Of a DNA stretch of 64,000 bases, positions 8,296 through 16,815 are shown in pieces (positions within the stretch are counted from its first letter, which is position 1; each line of letters begins with the position of its first letter). This DNA is from Oceanicola sp. 22II-s10i (GTDB taxonomy: Bacteria; Pseudomonadota; Alphaproteobacteria; Rhodobacterales; Rhodobacteraceae). Made by a program: the position numbers and the translations under genes. The notes below the pieces were generated by a model, which was not told the origin of the DNA, did not search any database, and saw only the letters and a program-made list of their open reading frames with translations. The stretch is from the NCBI RefSeq assembly GCF_002210105.1, contig NZ_AQQU01000001.1, positions 1,524,501 to 1,588,500 on the forward strand, read 5' to 3'.

Positions 8296-9663
8296 TCAGG
8301 ACCGGGGAAGCTTAGGCCAGGCGATGTCGATTCTGAAACCTTTATCGGAACTTGGCAGAGTCAGCTTGGCCCCGTGCCGGGTGGCGATGGCCTGCACCAG
8401 CGCAAGGCCGAGGCCATGGCCCGACGTCTCGCGATCCCGCGCGCTGCGGGTGAAGCGGTCGAACATCGTGGCGCGGATGTCCTCGGGCATGCCGGGGCCG
8501 GTATCGGCGAGGCTCAGGACGTGTCGGTCGCCGTCGACGGTGAGCGTGAGCGAGACAGCATCGCCGGGGGCGCAATACTTGATCGCGTTGTCGAGCAGGT
8601 TCGACACCAGTTGCGCGATAAGGTTGCGTTCGCCGAGGATCATCGCGTCCGGCGCGATGGCGGCACTGGCGGCAAGGCCCTTGTCCTCGGCCAGCGGCTC
8701 GTAGAGCTCGAACACCTCCGCCGCGATTTCCGACAGGTTCAGCGGCACGAGGCCGGGGCGCTGGCCCGACGCCGCCTCGGCGCCCGAGATGTCGAGCAGG
8801 CTGTCGAAGATGCGGATCGTGCCCGCCATGTCGGCGCGGATCGCCGCGACGGCCTCGTCCTGCCCCTCGATCCGGTCCAGCCGCTGGCGGATGCGGTTCA
8901 GGGGCGTCCTCAGCTCGTGCGCGATGTTGTCCGACAGCCGGTGCGTGGCACGGTTCAGCGCCTCGATCCGGTCGAGCATCGCGTTGAAATGCGTCTCCAG
9001 CGCGCCGAATTCGTCGCTGCCGCGCGGGTCGGGCAGGCGGGCGGACAGGTCGCCCTCGGCCACCCGGTCGGCCAGCGTGTTGACGCGGTGGATGCGGCCC
9101 ACCACGGCGCGGGCGACCAGCCAGCCCGCGACCAGCGCCAGCGCCGACAGGCCCGCCGCGACCCACAGGATCGTGCCGCGCAGGTCCGCGAGGGTCTGCG
9201 TCACCGGCGCCTGCGAGCGCGCGGCCAGCAGGGGGAATCCGCCGGGCAGGTCCCGCGCAACGCCGCGATACTGGCCGCCGGGCAGATTGATGTCCTGCGC
9301 GGGCAGGGGGGCAAACATCTCGCCCGCCTTCGTCAGCCCCTCGGGCCATGCGGGCAGGTTGCCCGCCAGCGTCGTGCCGTTGCGGTCCTGCAGCAGGTAG
9401 AGGGCGGCGTCGGGCGGCGTGACGGCGGCACGGGCCTCGATCGCCTCGCGCAGGCCGGGGATGCGGCGCTGTTCGTAGAACTGGGCAAAGCCGGTCAGGT
9501 CCGCCGCCAGCACCTCGGCCTGCCGCGCCTCAAGCGCCTGCGCGGTGATGCGGTACTGCAGCGCCATGGCGGACAGCGACAGGGTGATGATCCCCGCCGC
9601 CACGATCAGCATCACGCGCAGGCTGGCCGACCGGGCCGGGGATCGGCGCGGGGGCAGGGTCAC
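8296..9663 (-). CDS. Sensor histidine kinase (HAMP-HisKA-HATPase)
   Basis: 455 residues starting at a GTG that overlaps the response regulator stop by four bases (GTGA). Two transmembrane helices (about 17-37 and 163-187) bracket a periplasmic sensor region of about 125 residues, followed by HAMP, a dimerisation domain with the phospho-acceptor H249 in 'AHELRTPL', and the ATPase with N box 'NLLDNAIKY', G1 'DTGPGMP' and G2 'GHGLGLAL'. It should phosphorylate the OmpR-type regulator encoded just upstream. Its position inside a run of secreted protease genes suggests that it senses an envelope signal and controls that locus; this is inference from context. Confidence 0.93.
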   Translation of the reverse strand: MTLPPRRSPARSASLRVMLIVAAGIITLSLSAMALQYRITAQALEARQAEVLAADLTGFAQFYEQRRIPGLREAIEARAAVTPPDAALYLLQDRNGTTLAGNLPAWPEGLTKAGEMFAPLPAQDINLPGGQYRGVARDLPGGFPLLAARSQAPVTQTLADLRGTILWVAAGLSALALVAGWLVARAVVGRIHRVNTLADRVAEGDLSARLPDPRGSDEFGALETHFNAMLDRIEALNRATHRLSDNIAHELRTPLNRIRQRLDRIEGQDEAVAAIRADMAGTIRIFDSLLDISGAEAASGQRPGLVPLNLSEIAAEVFELYEPLAEDKGLAASAAIAPDAMILGERNLIAQLVSNLLDNAIKYCAPGDAVSLTLTVDGDRHVLSLADTGPGMPEDIRATMFDRFTRSARDRETSGHGLGLALVQAIATRHGAKLTLPSSDKGFRIDIAWPKLPRS

Positions 9664-10367
9664 TCGGCGTGGTCTTTCTGCGGGTCGAAGACATAGCCGA
9701 CGCCCCGGTCGGTGTGGATCACCGGATGACCCGCCGCCTGTTCCAGCTTGCGCCGCAGGCGGCCGACATGGACGTCGACGACGTTGGTCTGCGGGTCGAA
9801 ATGCAGGTTCCAGACGTTCTCGAGCAGCTGCATCCGCGTCACCGTCTCGCCCGCGTTCCGCGCGAAATAGGTGATCAGCTCGAACTCCTTGGGGCTGACC
9901 GGGATATGCTGGTTGCGGACGTGGACGGTGCGGGCCTTGGTGCGGATCTGCAGCGGGCCGAAGGTGATCAGGTCGTTGTCCAGCACCGCCATGTCGTGCC
10001 GCCGCAGCAGCGCGCGCAGACGTGCGCGCAGTTCCTCGGCGTCGAATGGCTTGGCGAGGTAGTCGTCGGCGCCCTTCTCCAGCCCCTCGATCTTGTTCGA
10101 CGCGCGGCCGAGCGCAGAGACGACCAGCACCAGCGCGGAGGATCCGGCGGCGCGGATCTTGGCGATGGCGTCGATGCCGTCGCCGCCGGGCAGCATCCGG
10201 TCGAAGACGATGACGCGGAATTCGGCGAGGCCGGCGGCCTTGAGCCCGTCCTCGTAGCTGCGCATCACGACGGGGTCGCAGTCGAGGTCGCGCACAGCTG
10301 CGGCGAGGGCGTCGGCGGCGACGGGATCGTCCTCGACGATCAGGATGCGGGTCTGGGGGGTGGTCAT
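9660..10367 (-). CDS. OmpR-family response regulator
   Basis: 235 residues with a receiver domain (acidic pair E12-D13-D14, phosphorylation site D56 in 'VFDRMLPG', S84, K106 in 'LAKPF') and a C-terminal winged-helix DNA-binding domain ending 'VIHTDRGVGYVF', typical of the OmpR/PhoB family. A strong GAGGAGAG ribosome site precedes the ATG by about six bases. It is coupled to the kinase gene by overlap and sits 21 bp after htrA-like 10389-11723. The inverted and direct repeats in the divergent promoter at 11773-11796 are possible targets. Confidence 0.93.
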   Translation of the reverse strand: MTTPQTRILIVEDDPVAADALAAAVRDLDCDPVVMRSYEDGLKAAGLAEFRVIVFDRMLPGGDGIDAIAKIRAAGSSALVLVVSALGRASNKIEGLEKGADDYLAKPFDAEELRARLRALLRRHDMAVLDNDLITFGPLQIRTKARTVHVRNQHIPVSPKEFELITYFARNAGETVTRMQLLENVWNLHFDPQTNVVDVHVGRLRRKLEQAAGHPVIHTDRGVGYVFDPQKDHAE

Positions 10368-10388
10368 CGTGCTCTCCTCGCGCTCAGA

Positions 10389-11723
10389 TCAGAACACCGA
10401 CACGGCGGGGTCAAGGGCATTCGCGCCACCGATGGGCACGTTGGGCAGGACGTTGGTCCAGGGGTCCACGATCACGTGCAGGCTGCGGCCCGCCCGGTCG
10501 ACGCGGATCACCAGCGCGCCGTCGATCTGCTGGGCGGCCAGCGTTTCGGGCGTGGCGGGCGCGCCGTTGACGGCGCGGATCACGTCGCCCTCGGCCAGAC
10601 CGGCGCGGTAGGCGGGGCTGGACTTGGAGATGTCCTTCACGGTCGTGCCGCCGTCGGCGAACCAGACGCCGAGGCTGTCCCATGTGTAGGCCGTGACGCG
10701 TCCGATCATTCCGGCGGCGGGGGCAGACGTGCCCTGTATCGCGGGGGTGTCGGGGGTCAGGTCGAGGAGCAGCTGCATTTCGGCGCCGTTGCGGATGATC
10801 GTCAACTGCGCCTCGTCGCCCGCGATGGTCTCCAGCGCCCATGCGAGGTCCGCTGGCCGGGCGAGGGGATGCGCGTCGAGGGCCGTGAGGACATTGCCCG
10901 CCTCCACGCCCGAGCGCCATGCGAGGCTGCCGTGTTCCACGTCGTCGACAAGGATCGCACGGCCGTTCTTCAGCCCGAGCGCCTGCGCGATGCGCGGCGT
11001 GACGGGGCGGACGGTCAGGCCCAGCCGGACCACGGCGGGCAGGTCCCCGGCAACGAACCGCACGACCGTCGCGGCGGGGGTCGCATACGCGATCCCGGCG
11101 AACAGGCGCGACCCGTCCGCGATGCGGGTGTTGATGCCCACGACGTGGCCCGCAGCGTCGACCAGCGGCCCGCCGGACGAGCCGGGATTGATCGCCGCGT
11201 CGTGCTGGATCAGCGCCACCGGGATCGCCGGGTCGGTCTGGCGGTCCGGGGCCGAGACCATGCCGCCGGTCATCGAGAACTCCGTCTCCAGCGGCGCGCC
11301 GAAGGCAAGGACGGGCGCGCCGAGCGGCGGGCGGTCGGTGGCGGGCGGCAGGCCCGCGCCGAAATCGCCGCCGGGGAGCGCGATCAGGGCGAGGTCGCGC
11401 ACCTTGTCGCGGGCGGTCACGCTGGCCGACACCCGCAGACCGTCGCGGTTGCGCAGGGCGACGCGGATGCGGTCCTTGACCACATGCGCGCTGGTGACGG
11501 CCACCGTCCCGTCGCCCCAGAGCGTCGCCGAGCCGAGGAACGCCGCATCCATGTCGTCGCTTTCCACCACCAGCGTCGCGGCCAGCGCGGTGTCCGCCAC
11601 ATCCGCGCGGCTGCCGGTCACCGAGGCGACCAGAACCACCAGCGCGGACATGAGCGGCACGAACAGCAGGAAGGGCCGGCGGGCGGCGCGGTGCGGCGTG
11701 TAGCGGATCGGTCGGTCGGTCAT
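10389..11723 (-). CDS. Membrane-anchored HtrA/Deg-like serine protease with two PDZ domains
   Basis: 444 residues. An uncleaved-looking hydrophobic segment (about 18-37) after an Arg-rich N-terminus suggests an inner-membrane anchor with the protease in the periplasm. The trypsin-fold domain carries H80 in 'VTSAHVV', D110 in 'VRDLALI' and S183 in 'GSSGGPLV', the HtrA variant of the triad. Two PDZ-like domains follow (about 235-325 and 345-430), the second with 'SSPAYRAGLAEGDVIRAVNG'. HtrA proteases sense or degrade misfolded envelope proteins. It is the first gene of the minus-strand operon and is transcribed away from the secreted protein at 11883, from which it is separated by a 159-bp control region. 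Confidence 0.9.
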   Translation of the reverse strand: MTDRPIRYTPHRAARRPFLLFVPLMSALVVLVASVTGSRADVADTALAATLVVESDDMDAAFLGSATLWGDGTVAVTSAHVVKDRIRVALRNRDGLRVSASVTARDKVRDLALIALPGGDFGAGLPPATDRPPLGAPVLAFGAPLETEFSMTGGMVSAPDRQTDPAIPVALIQHDAAINPGSSGGPLVDAAGHVVGINTRIADGSRLFAGIAYATPAATVVRFVAGDLPAVVRLGLTVRPVTPRIAQALGLKNGRAILVDDVEHGSLAWRSGVEAGNVLTALDAHPLARPADLAWALETIAGDEAQLTIIRNGAEMQLLLDLTPDTPAIQGTSAPAAGMIGRVTAYTWDSLGVWFADGGTTVKDISKSSPAYRAGLAEGDVIRAVNGAPATPETLAAQQIDGALVIRVDRAGRSLHVIVDPWTNVLPNVPIGGANALDPAVSVF

Positions 11724-11882
11724 GGCGTGTCCCTCGAAAGTCTGGCCAATACGTAATGCCTGCCTCTGCCGGGTTCACATGACAAGTTCAGTCATGAAGG
11801 CCCGGGGCCCAGAATCCCTTTGAATCATTGAGAAATGGCGGACATTATCGACCCGACTGACAAGACCGAGGACATTTCGATC
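11724..11882. promoter_or_regulatory. Divergent promoter region of the protease/caspase locus
   Basis: This gap separates the minus-strand protease operon from the plus-strand secreted protein/caspase pair. It holds an inverted repeat CATGAC-N7-GTCATG (11778-11796) overlapped by a direct repeat GTTCA (11773-11777 and 11786-11790, 13-bp period). A plus-strand sigma-70-like promoter can be read as TTGAAT (11820-11825), 17-bp spacer, CATTAT (11843-11848). The repeats are candidates for the operon's own response regulator, but binding is not shown by sequence. Confidence 0.5.
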
Positions 11883-12548
11883 ATGCGCATTTCCGCAGCC
11901 CTCACCGGCTTCTGCCTGGCCTTCCTGCCGCTGACGGCGGGGGCCGAGGCGATTTCCCCCGACATGGCCGGCGCGCCGCTGAGCGTCGTCAAGCGGGCCG
12001 AGATCTCCGCCCGCCTGTTCGACGCGGCGCTTCAGGACCGCGACCCGCTGCTGGCGCTGGCCGCCGCGCGGATGCGCCAGTCGGTGCTGGGGGCCGAGAT
12101 CGAACGCGAGCCGGAACGCGACGGCCCCGCGCCGGAGGGCGAAGGCGAAGGCCCGGTCACGTGGGAGGACATGCTGGATACCGCGCTGGCCTTTGGCGGC
12201 GGCGATCCGTTCATCGAAGGCATCGCCGAGGACATGCTGGCGGTGCAGGCGCGCGGTGTGGTGTCGGGCAAGGTCTATTCGATCAGCCAGATCCGGGCGG
12301 GCGGCGCGGACACCTACAAGCCGCTGGAGTATGAAGGCAACGCCTATGCCGAGGTCTATATCGAGGGCGCCAGCGCCGCCGACCTGAATGTTCGCGTCTT
12401 TGACAGCGCCGGGCGGCTGGTCTGTTCCGACACCGACATATCGGCCATCGCCTATTGCGGCTGGCGTCCCGCCAAGAGCGAGGCGTTCACCGTCGTTGTC
12501 GAGAACAAGGGCGGCGGCGGCACGTCCTACACGCTGATCACCAACTGA
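11883..12548 (+). CDS. Secreted protein of unknown function, possible PPC-like C-terminal domain
   Basis: The start was placed at the ATG that begins a signal peptide (MRISAALTGFCLAFLPLTAG, cleavage near AEA), not at an upstream in-frame ATG at 11835. The 221-residue protein has an acidic, low-complexity stretch (around 75-90, rich in Glu/Gly/Pro) and a C-terminal region (about 150-221) ending in beta-strands: 'LNVRVFDSAGRLVC', a Trp segment, then 'FTVVVENKGGGGTSYTLITN'. That pattern resembles bacterial pre-peptidase C-terminal domains, which often accompany secreted proteases. The caspase gene begins 10 bp downstream, so the two are co-transcribed. No enzymatic motif is seen; accessory or inhibitor roles are equally possible. 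Confidence 0.8.
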   Translation: MRISAALTGFCLAFLPLTAGAEAISPDMAGAPLSVVKRAEISARLFDAALQDRDPLLALAAARMRQSVLGAEIEREPERDGPAPEGEGEGPVTWEDMLDTALAFGGGDPFIEGIAEDMLAVQARGVVSGKVYSISQIRAGGADTYKPLEYEGNAYAEVYIEGASAADLNVRVFDSAGRLVCSDTDISAIAYCGWRPAKSEAFTVVVENKGGGGTSYTLITN

Positions 12549-12558
12549 GGGGACCTCG

Positions 12559-14697
12559 ATGAAAACGCTCCGCCGCATCGGCCTCGTTTCCGTTCTTGCC
12601 CTGACCGCCGCGTGCCCGGCGCTGGCCAAGGAGGCGCATGCGCTGCTGATCGGCGCGTCGCAATACGTCAACCTCGACGAAAGCGCATGGCTGAACGGGC
12701 CGAAGAACGACGTCGACCTGGTCCGCAAGTACCTGCTCGCCAATCCGGTGATGAGCTTTGCGCCCGAGCGGGTTCATGTGCTGGCCGACGGGCTGGAAGG
12801 GGCCGAGGCCCCGACGCTGGCCGCGATCCGGGCGGGCTTTGCCGAACTGGCCGAGACGGTCGAGGCGGGCGATTTCGTCTATCTCCATTTCGCCGGTCAC
12901 GGCACGCAGGCTCCGGCGCTCGACCCGTCGACGGAACTCGACGGGCTGGACGAACTGTTCCTGCCGGTCGACATCGGGCCGTGGAACGATACCGTCGGCA
13001 CGGTCGAGAACGCGCTGATCGACGACGAGATCGGCCAGATGATCGACGCGATCCGGGCCAAGGGCGCGGATGTCTGGGTGGTGTTCGACAGCTGCCATTC
13101 CGGCACCGCCACCCGCGCCGCGCCGTCGGGTGACGACGAGGTGCGGCAGCGTCAGCTGAAGCCCGAGATGCTGAAGATCCCCGACAGCGCGATGGCCGAG
13201 GCCGAGAGCAAATCCCGCGGGATGCCGAAGGACGACCCGCGTGCGCGCCCTGCGCCTGCGGTCGAGGCGGGCGCGGAGGCCCCGGCCGAGGGCAAGGGCC
13301 AACTGGTCGCCTTCTTCGCGGCCCAGACGAACGAGACGACGCCCGAGAAGAACATGCCGCGTGGCCAGCCCGACCGGCGGCCGCAGGGCGTGTTCACCTA
13401 CACGATTTTCGAAACGCTGGCCGAACGACCCGGCATCACCTATCGCCAGTTGGCGCAGGAGGTGCTGCGCAAGTACTCCGTCCTGAACCTCGCCCGCTCG
13501 ACCCCGCTGTTCGAGGGCGATCTGGATCAGGCGGTGTTCGGCGAGGGCGGCGCCGGGCTGATCCTGCAATGGCAGGCCGCGCCCGAGGGCGATGGGCTGA
13601 AGGTGCCCGCCGGTACACTGCACGGGCTGCAGCAGGGCACGGTGATGGGGCTCTTCGCTTCGCCCGCCGATCCGGACGAGGCGATGCTGGCCGAATACCG
13701 CGTGACCGGGGCCACGACGTTCTCCGCCAGCGCGGCGGTCGAAGGGGCGGCACCGTCCGAGGTGCCGTCGGGCGCGGTTCTCAGGAAAATGTCGAACGGC
13801 ATCGACTTTTCGCTGACCGTGGCGCTGCCCGAAGACGGCAGCGCGCCGGCCGAGGCGATGGCGGGCGCGGTGGCCCAGATGATGCGCGAACCGGCGATCG
13901 CGGCGCGGGTGTCCTTCGTCCCCGCCGGAACCGAGGGGGCCGACCTGCGGCTGGCGGTGATCCCCGACAGCCCGCGCCCCGATGCGATCTGGATCCTGCC
14001 CTCGACCGGGCTGGTCGATCCCGAGGAACTAGCCAGAACGCCCTCGGTTTCCACGGACGACAAGGATGCGGACGAACTGGCGGCGGTCATGGCCGACAGC
14101 TTCGCCACCATCGCCAAGGCGCTGAACCTGATGAAGGTCGGCGCGGCGACCGCCTCGGCCAGTCTGCCGGTGGATGCGGAACTGGTGACGGCCCGGTTCG
14201 ACACGGTCAAGGAAGAGGTCGACCAGACCAGCCGACGGGCGGTCGAGGGCGCTGATGTGCCAAAGCTGGTGCCGGATGACGTGGTGGGCCTGCGGCTGAC
14301 CAACAACGGCGAGACGCCGGTCGATTTCAACCTGCTCTACGTGGGGGCGGACTACTCGATCACCTTCATGGGCAACGGCAGGATGCAGCCGGGATCGGCG
14401 CTGGATGACGATTTCGTCCTGATCGCGCCGGAAAGCTTTGGCCGCGACCGGCTGATCGTGATCCTGACCCCGGTCAGCGGACAGTCGGGGACCGAGGATC
14501 TGTCGTTCCTCGAACAGAACCCGCTGGCGCTGACCCGCGCGGCGGGGCCGGGGCCCGAGGGGATCAAGGGGCTGCTGGACGAGGCCGGGTTCGGCCAGAC
14601 GACGCGCGGCGCGGTCAGCCTGTCCAAGCGCAAGAAGGCGGACCCGGTGCCGGTGTTCCTGCAATACGAGATCGACACGGTGCCGGGCGGGACCTGA
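12559..14697 (+). CDS. Secreted caspase-like protease (C14/p20), second paralogue
   Basis: 712 residues with a signal peptide (1-23, PALA); a cysteine at C19 makes a lipoprotein signal possible but weak. The p20 domain contains 'HALLIGASQYVNL', catalytic H114 in 'HFAGHGTQ' and catalytic C179 in 'VFDSCHSGTAT'. The C-terminal segment 'NNGETPVDFNLLYVGADYSITF' matches the corresponding part of the caspase at 4694-6733, so the two share domain order and are paralogues. GAGGGG lies about six bases before the ATG. It is 10 bp after the secreted small protein and diverges from the protease operon, supporting a joint extracytoplasmic function. Substrates and activation are unknown. Confidence 0.9.
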   Translation: MKTLRRIGLVSVLALTAACPALAKEAHALLIGASQYVNLDESAWLNGPKNDVDLVRKYLLANPVMSFAPERVHVLADGLEGAEAPTLAAIRAGFAELAETVEAGDFVYLHFAGHGTQAPALDPSTELDGLDELFLPVDIGPWNDTVGTVENALIDDEIGQMIDAIRAKGADVWVVFDSCHSGTATRAAPSGDDEVRQRQLKPEMLKIPDSAMAEAESKSRGMPKDDPRARPAPAVEAGAEAPAEGKGQLVAFFAAQTNETTPEKNMPRGQPDRRPQGVFTYTIFETLAERPGITYRQLAQEVLRKYSVLNLARSTPLFEGDLDQAVFGEGGAGLILQWQAAPEGDGLKVPAGTLHGLQQGTVMGLFASPADPDEAMLAEYRVTGATTFSASAAVEGAAPSEVPSGAVLRKMSNGIDFSLTVALPEDGSAPAEAMAGAVAQMMREPAIAARVSFVPAGTEGADLRLAVIPDSPRPDAIWILPSTGLVDPEELARTPSVSTDDKDADELAAVMADSFATIAKALNLMKVGAATASASLPVDAELVTARFDTVKEEVDQTSRRAVEGADVPKLVPDDVVGLRLTNNGETPVDFNLLYVGADYSITFMGNGRMQPGSALDDDFVLIAPESFGRDRLIVILTPVSGQSGTEDLSFLEQNPLALTRAAGPGPEGIKGLLDEAGFGQTTRGAVSLSKRKKADPVPVFLQYEIDTVPGGT

Positions 14698-14727
14698 CCC
14701 GCCCGCGTCCCGCAAAGGGCGTCTGGC

Positions 14728-15342
14728 TCAGGCCGGGCGCTGCACGATGCCGTTCATGAAGAGATCGAGGAAATGGGCCGAGACGTCGCTCGGCTTCATC
14801 GCGTCGTCTTCGGTGTGCCAGCGCAGGATCCAGTTCACCGCGCCGAGAAAGAAGTTGGACGTGATCCGCACGTCCAGTTTACGGACGGAGCCTTCGGCAA
14901 TGGCCTTCTCGATCAGCATACGGGAGTAGCGGTCCAGATTGCGCCGGCGCTCCATCAGTTCCTGCTGCTGCTCGGCGGGCAGGGAACGGATATTGGCCAT
15001 GGTCGTATAGGCCCCGCGTTCCTCCATCAGGTTCTCCATGAACCGGCGATAGAGTTCCTGCAGCTTTTCGAAAGCGGTGCCATTGAATTTCTCTGCTTCC
15101 AGCCGCGCATTCGCACCGCAGTCATAGGTGACCTTGATGCATTCGTAGAGCAGCTGCTCCTTGTTCTTGAAATAATAGTAGAGCGCGGTCTTGGTCACGC
15201 CGATCTCGTCCGCGATCTCGTCCAGCGAGGTGGCGTGGTAGCCTTTTTCGTTGAAGATCCGTGCAGCGACCCTGAGGGCGGCCCGACGTTTCAGTTCACG
15301 GATTTCTTCCCGCGACGCCACTGCGCCATTCCAGTTCGCCAT
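14728..15342 (-). CDS. TetR-family transcriptional regulator
   Basis: 204 residues. The N-terminal helix-turn-helix ('ATSLDEIADEIGVTKTALYYYFKNKEQLL', about residues 37-65) is classical TetR, followed by an all-helical ligand-binding domain of the type found on acyl-CoA-responsive regulators. It is transcribed away from the TRAP transporter genes. The palindrome TTACGCGCAAGTAA at 15458-15471 lies between them, and related sites precede three other catabolic units in this window, so it probably represses the region and responds to a CoA ester. The target and ligand are inference. Confidence 0.92.
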   Translation of the reverse strand: MANWNGAVASREEIRELKRRAALRVAARIFNEKGYHATSLDEIADEIGVTKTALYYYFKNKEQLLYECIKVTYDCGANARLEAEKFNGTAFEKLQELYRRFMENLMEERGAYTTMANIRSLPAEQQQELMERRRNLDRYSRMLIEKAIAEGSVRKLDVRITSNFFLGAVNWILRWHTEDDAMKPSDVSAHFLDLFMNGIVQRPA

Positions 15343-15457
15343 ATACTCTTACCCTTGCGGTCCAGGACTTGCGTCCGGGGCCATCTATTCGACCTGACGG
15401 ACAATACAACAGGACTGAGCCCACCTTACAGATTTTTTCGCACTTGCAACACAAAGC

Positions 15458-15471
15458 TTACGCGCAAGTAA
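15458..15471. promoter_or_regulatory. Candidate TetR operator, site 1 (TRAP operon/tetR)
   Basis: TTACGCGCAAGTAA is an imperfect palindrome with arms TTAC/GTAA. The 12-mer CGCAAGTAAAAT (15463-15474) recurs exactly, in inverse orientation, at 19983-19994 before the acyl-CoA dehydrogenase gene. A possible plus-strand promoter is TTGCAA (15444-15449), 19-bp spacer, TAAAAT (15469-15474), so the site would cover the -10 element, as expected for a repressor. Confidence 0.55.
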
Positions 15472-15595
15472 AATTGAGTTCCGGCCAGTCGATTTCCGCT
15501 GATTAGCACATACAAGTGATTGGCCCAAGCCGCCCTTGCCGGGTGACGCTGCGTCCGATCACCTCAGGGCTGGTGATTTTTGGGAGGATACGAAG

Positions 15596-16633
15596 ATGAC
15601 ACAAGGTCGGATTTCCCGTCGTGCCGTTCTGCACGGTGCGGCGGTTTCCGCGGTTGCGGCGCCGGCGCTGGTCGGCAAGGCCATCGCGCAGGGCAAGGTG
15701 AACTGGCGGATGCAATCGCACGTCCCCAAGGCGTCGGGCTCGTTCAACGACAGCTATCTGGTGATCGCGGAAGAGCTGTCGCGCCGCACGGAGGGGGCGT
15801 TCACGCTCGAGGTGTTCGGTGACGGCGAGTTTGCCAAGGGCTCCGAGATCTACAACCTGATCCGCAAGGGCGTGGTGCCGATCGGCTCCTGCTCGCCCTC
15901 CTACTTCCAGGATCGGGCGCAGTCGGCGGCATTCAACTACGGCATTCCCGGCACGTTCCGCGAAAGCTGGGAGATGCAGCACCTCACCAAGAACCTCGGT
16001 CTGGAGGAACTGCTCGATTCCGAACTGCAGGAAGACGGTGTTCTCTACCGGGCCGAAAAGGTGATCCCGACCGAGATGGTCGTGTCGAAGCGGATCGAGA
16101 GTGCCGACGACTTCCGCGGGCTCAAGATCCGGTCCTCGGGCACCATGCTGGATTACCTCGCGGCCGCGGGCGCGGCGCCGCAGTTCATTCCGGGCTCCGA
16201 ACTCTACCAGGCGCTGTCCTCGGGTGTGGTCGACGGCGCGCACTGGGGTGCGGCGATCGGGGCCAAGTCGATGTCGCTGTGGGAGGTCTGCAAATACCAC
16301 GTCAAGCCGCCGCTCGGCCTGACCGGCGAAGGCCTGATCGTGAACCTTGCCGCCTTCGAAGACCTCGACGATGACATGCAGCAGATCCTGCTCGACATCA
16401 TCGAATCGCGCTTCTGGCGGCGATCGGCGAGCTACCTGCACAAGGAAGCCATCGCGCTGGCCTCCGGCGTCGCCGAAAACGGGGTCGAGGTCATCAACCT
16501 GCCGCCCGACGTGTCCGAAATGCTGGTCAAGGCGTCTTCGGACATCCTGGCGAAAGAGGCGGAACGGGGCGAGGTCGCGACCAAGGCCGCGGACGCCTAC
16601 ACGACGCTGATGAAGGATCTCGGCTACGTCTGA
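15596..16633 (+). CDS. TRAP transporter substrate-binding protein 1 (DctP-like, Tat signal)
   Basis: The ATG at 15596 follows GGGAGG by about eight bases, which decides this start over an upstream in-frame ATG. The 345-residue protein has a twin-arginine signal (R8-R9, 'SRRAVL', then Ala-rich to 'AIAQ' near residue 32). The mature part is a P-type TRAP solute receptor, with 'LKIRSSG' carrying the conserved arginine that binds the ligand carboxylate. It belongs to the branch that includes keto-acid/chloroaromatic-type receptors, so an organic acid ligand is expected. It is followed by a closely related copy at 16816-17859 and then the dctQM-type permease genes. Confidence 0.9.
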   Translation: MTQGRISRRAVLHGAAVSAVAAPALVGKAIAQGKVNWRMQSHVPKASGSFNDSYLVIAEELSRRTEGAFTLEVFGDGEFAKGSEIYNLIRKGVVPIGSCSPSYFQDRAQSAAFNYGIPGTFRESWEMQHLTKNLGLEELLDSELQEDGVLYRAEKVIPTEMVVSKRIESADDFRGLKIRSSGTMLDYLAAAGAAPQFIPGSELYQALSSGVVDGAHWGAAIGAKSMSLWEVCKYHVKPPLGLTGEGLIVNLAAFEDLDDDMQQILLDIIESRFWRRSASYLHKEAIALASGVAENGVEVINLPPDVSEMLVKASSDILAKEAERGEVATKAADAYTTLMKDLGYV

Positions 16634-16658
16634 CCGCCATGCGGAATAAATTTTCGTT

Positions 16659-16681
16659 GAGGCCGCGTTCTGCGCGGCCTC
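16659..16681 (+). other. Stem-loop between the two binding-protein genes
   Basis: A perfect 9-bp stem GAGGCCGCG/CGCGGCCTC with a 5-base loop begins 26 bases after the stop of the first binding-protein gene. No T-run follows, so it is more likely an mRNA-stabilising or partial-termination hairpin, a common arrangement after highly expressed solute receptor genes. Confidence 0.5.
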
Positions 16682-16815
16682 GATTATTGACGCATGGGTA
16701 AAAAGCTGGTCTGGTCCGTGTTGCACCTTGCCTGCTGGCCAGTTGGGAGGGCCAACGGCATGTGCCAAAATAACAGTGGAACTTGATTCCACGTGTCATG
16801 ACCAGGGAGGAAAAC

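Noticed and set aside
9669-11756. 695-codon plus-strand open frame
   Set aside because: It runs antisense across the response regulator and HtrA-like genes, both of which have full catalytic motifs.
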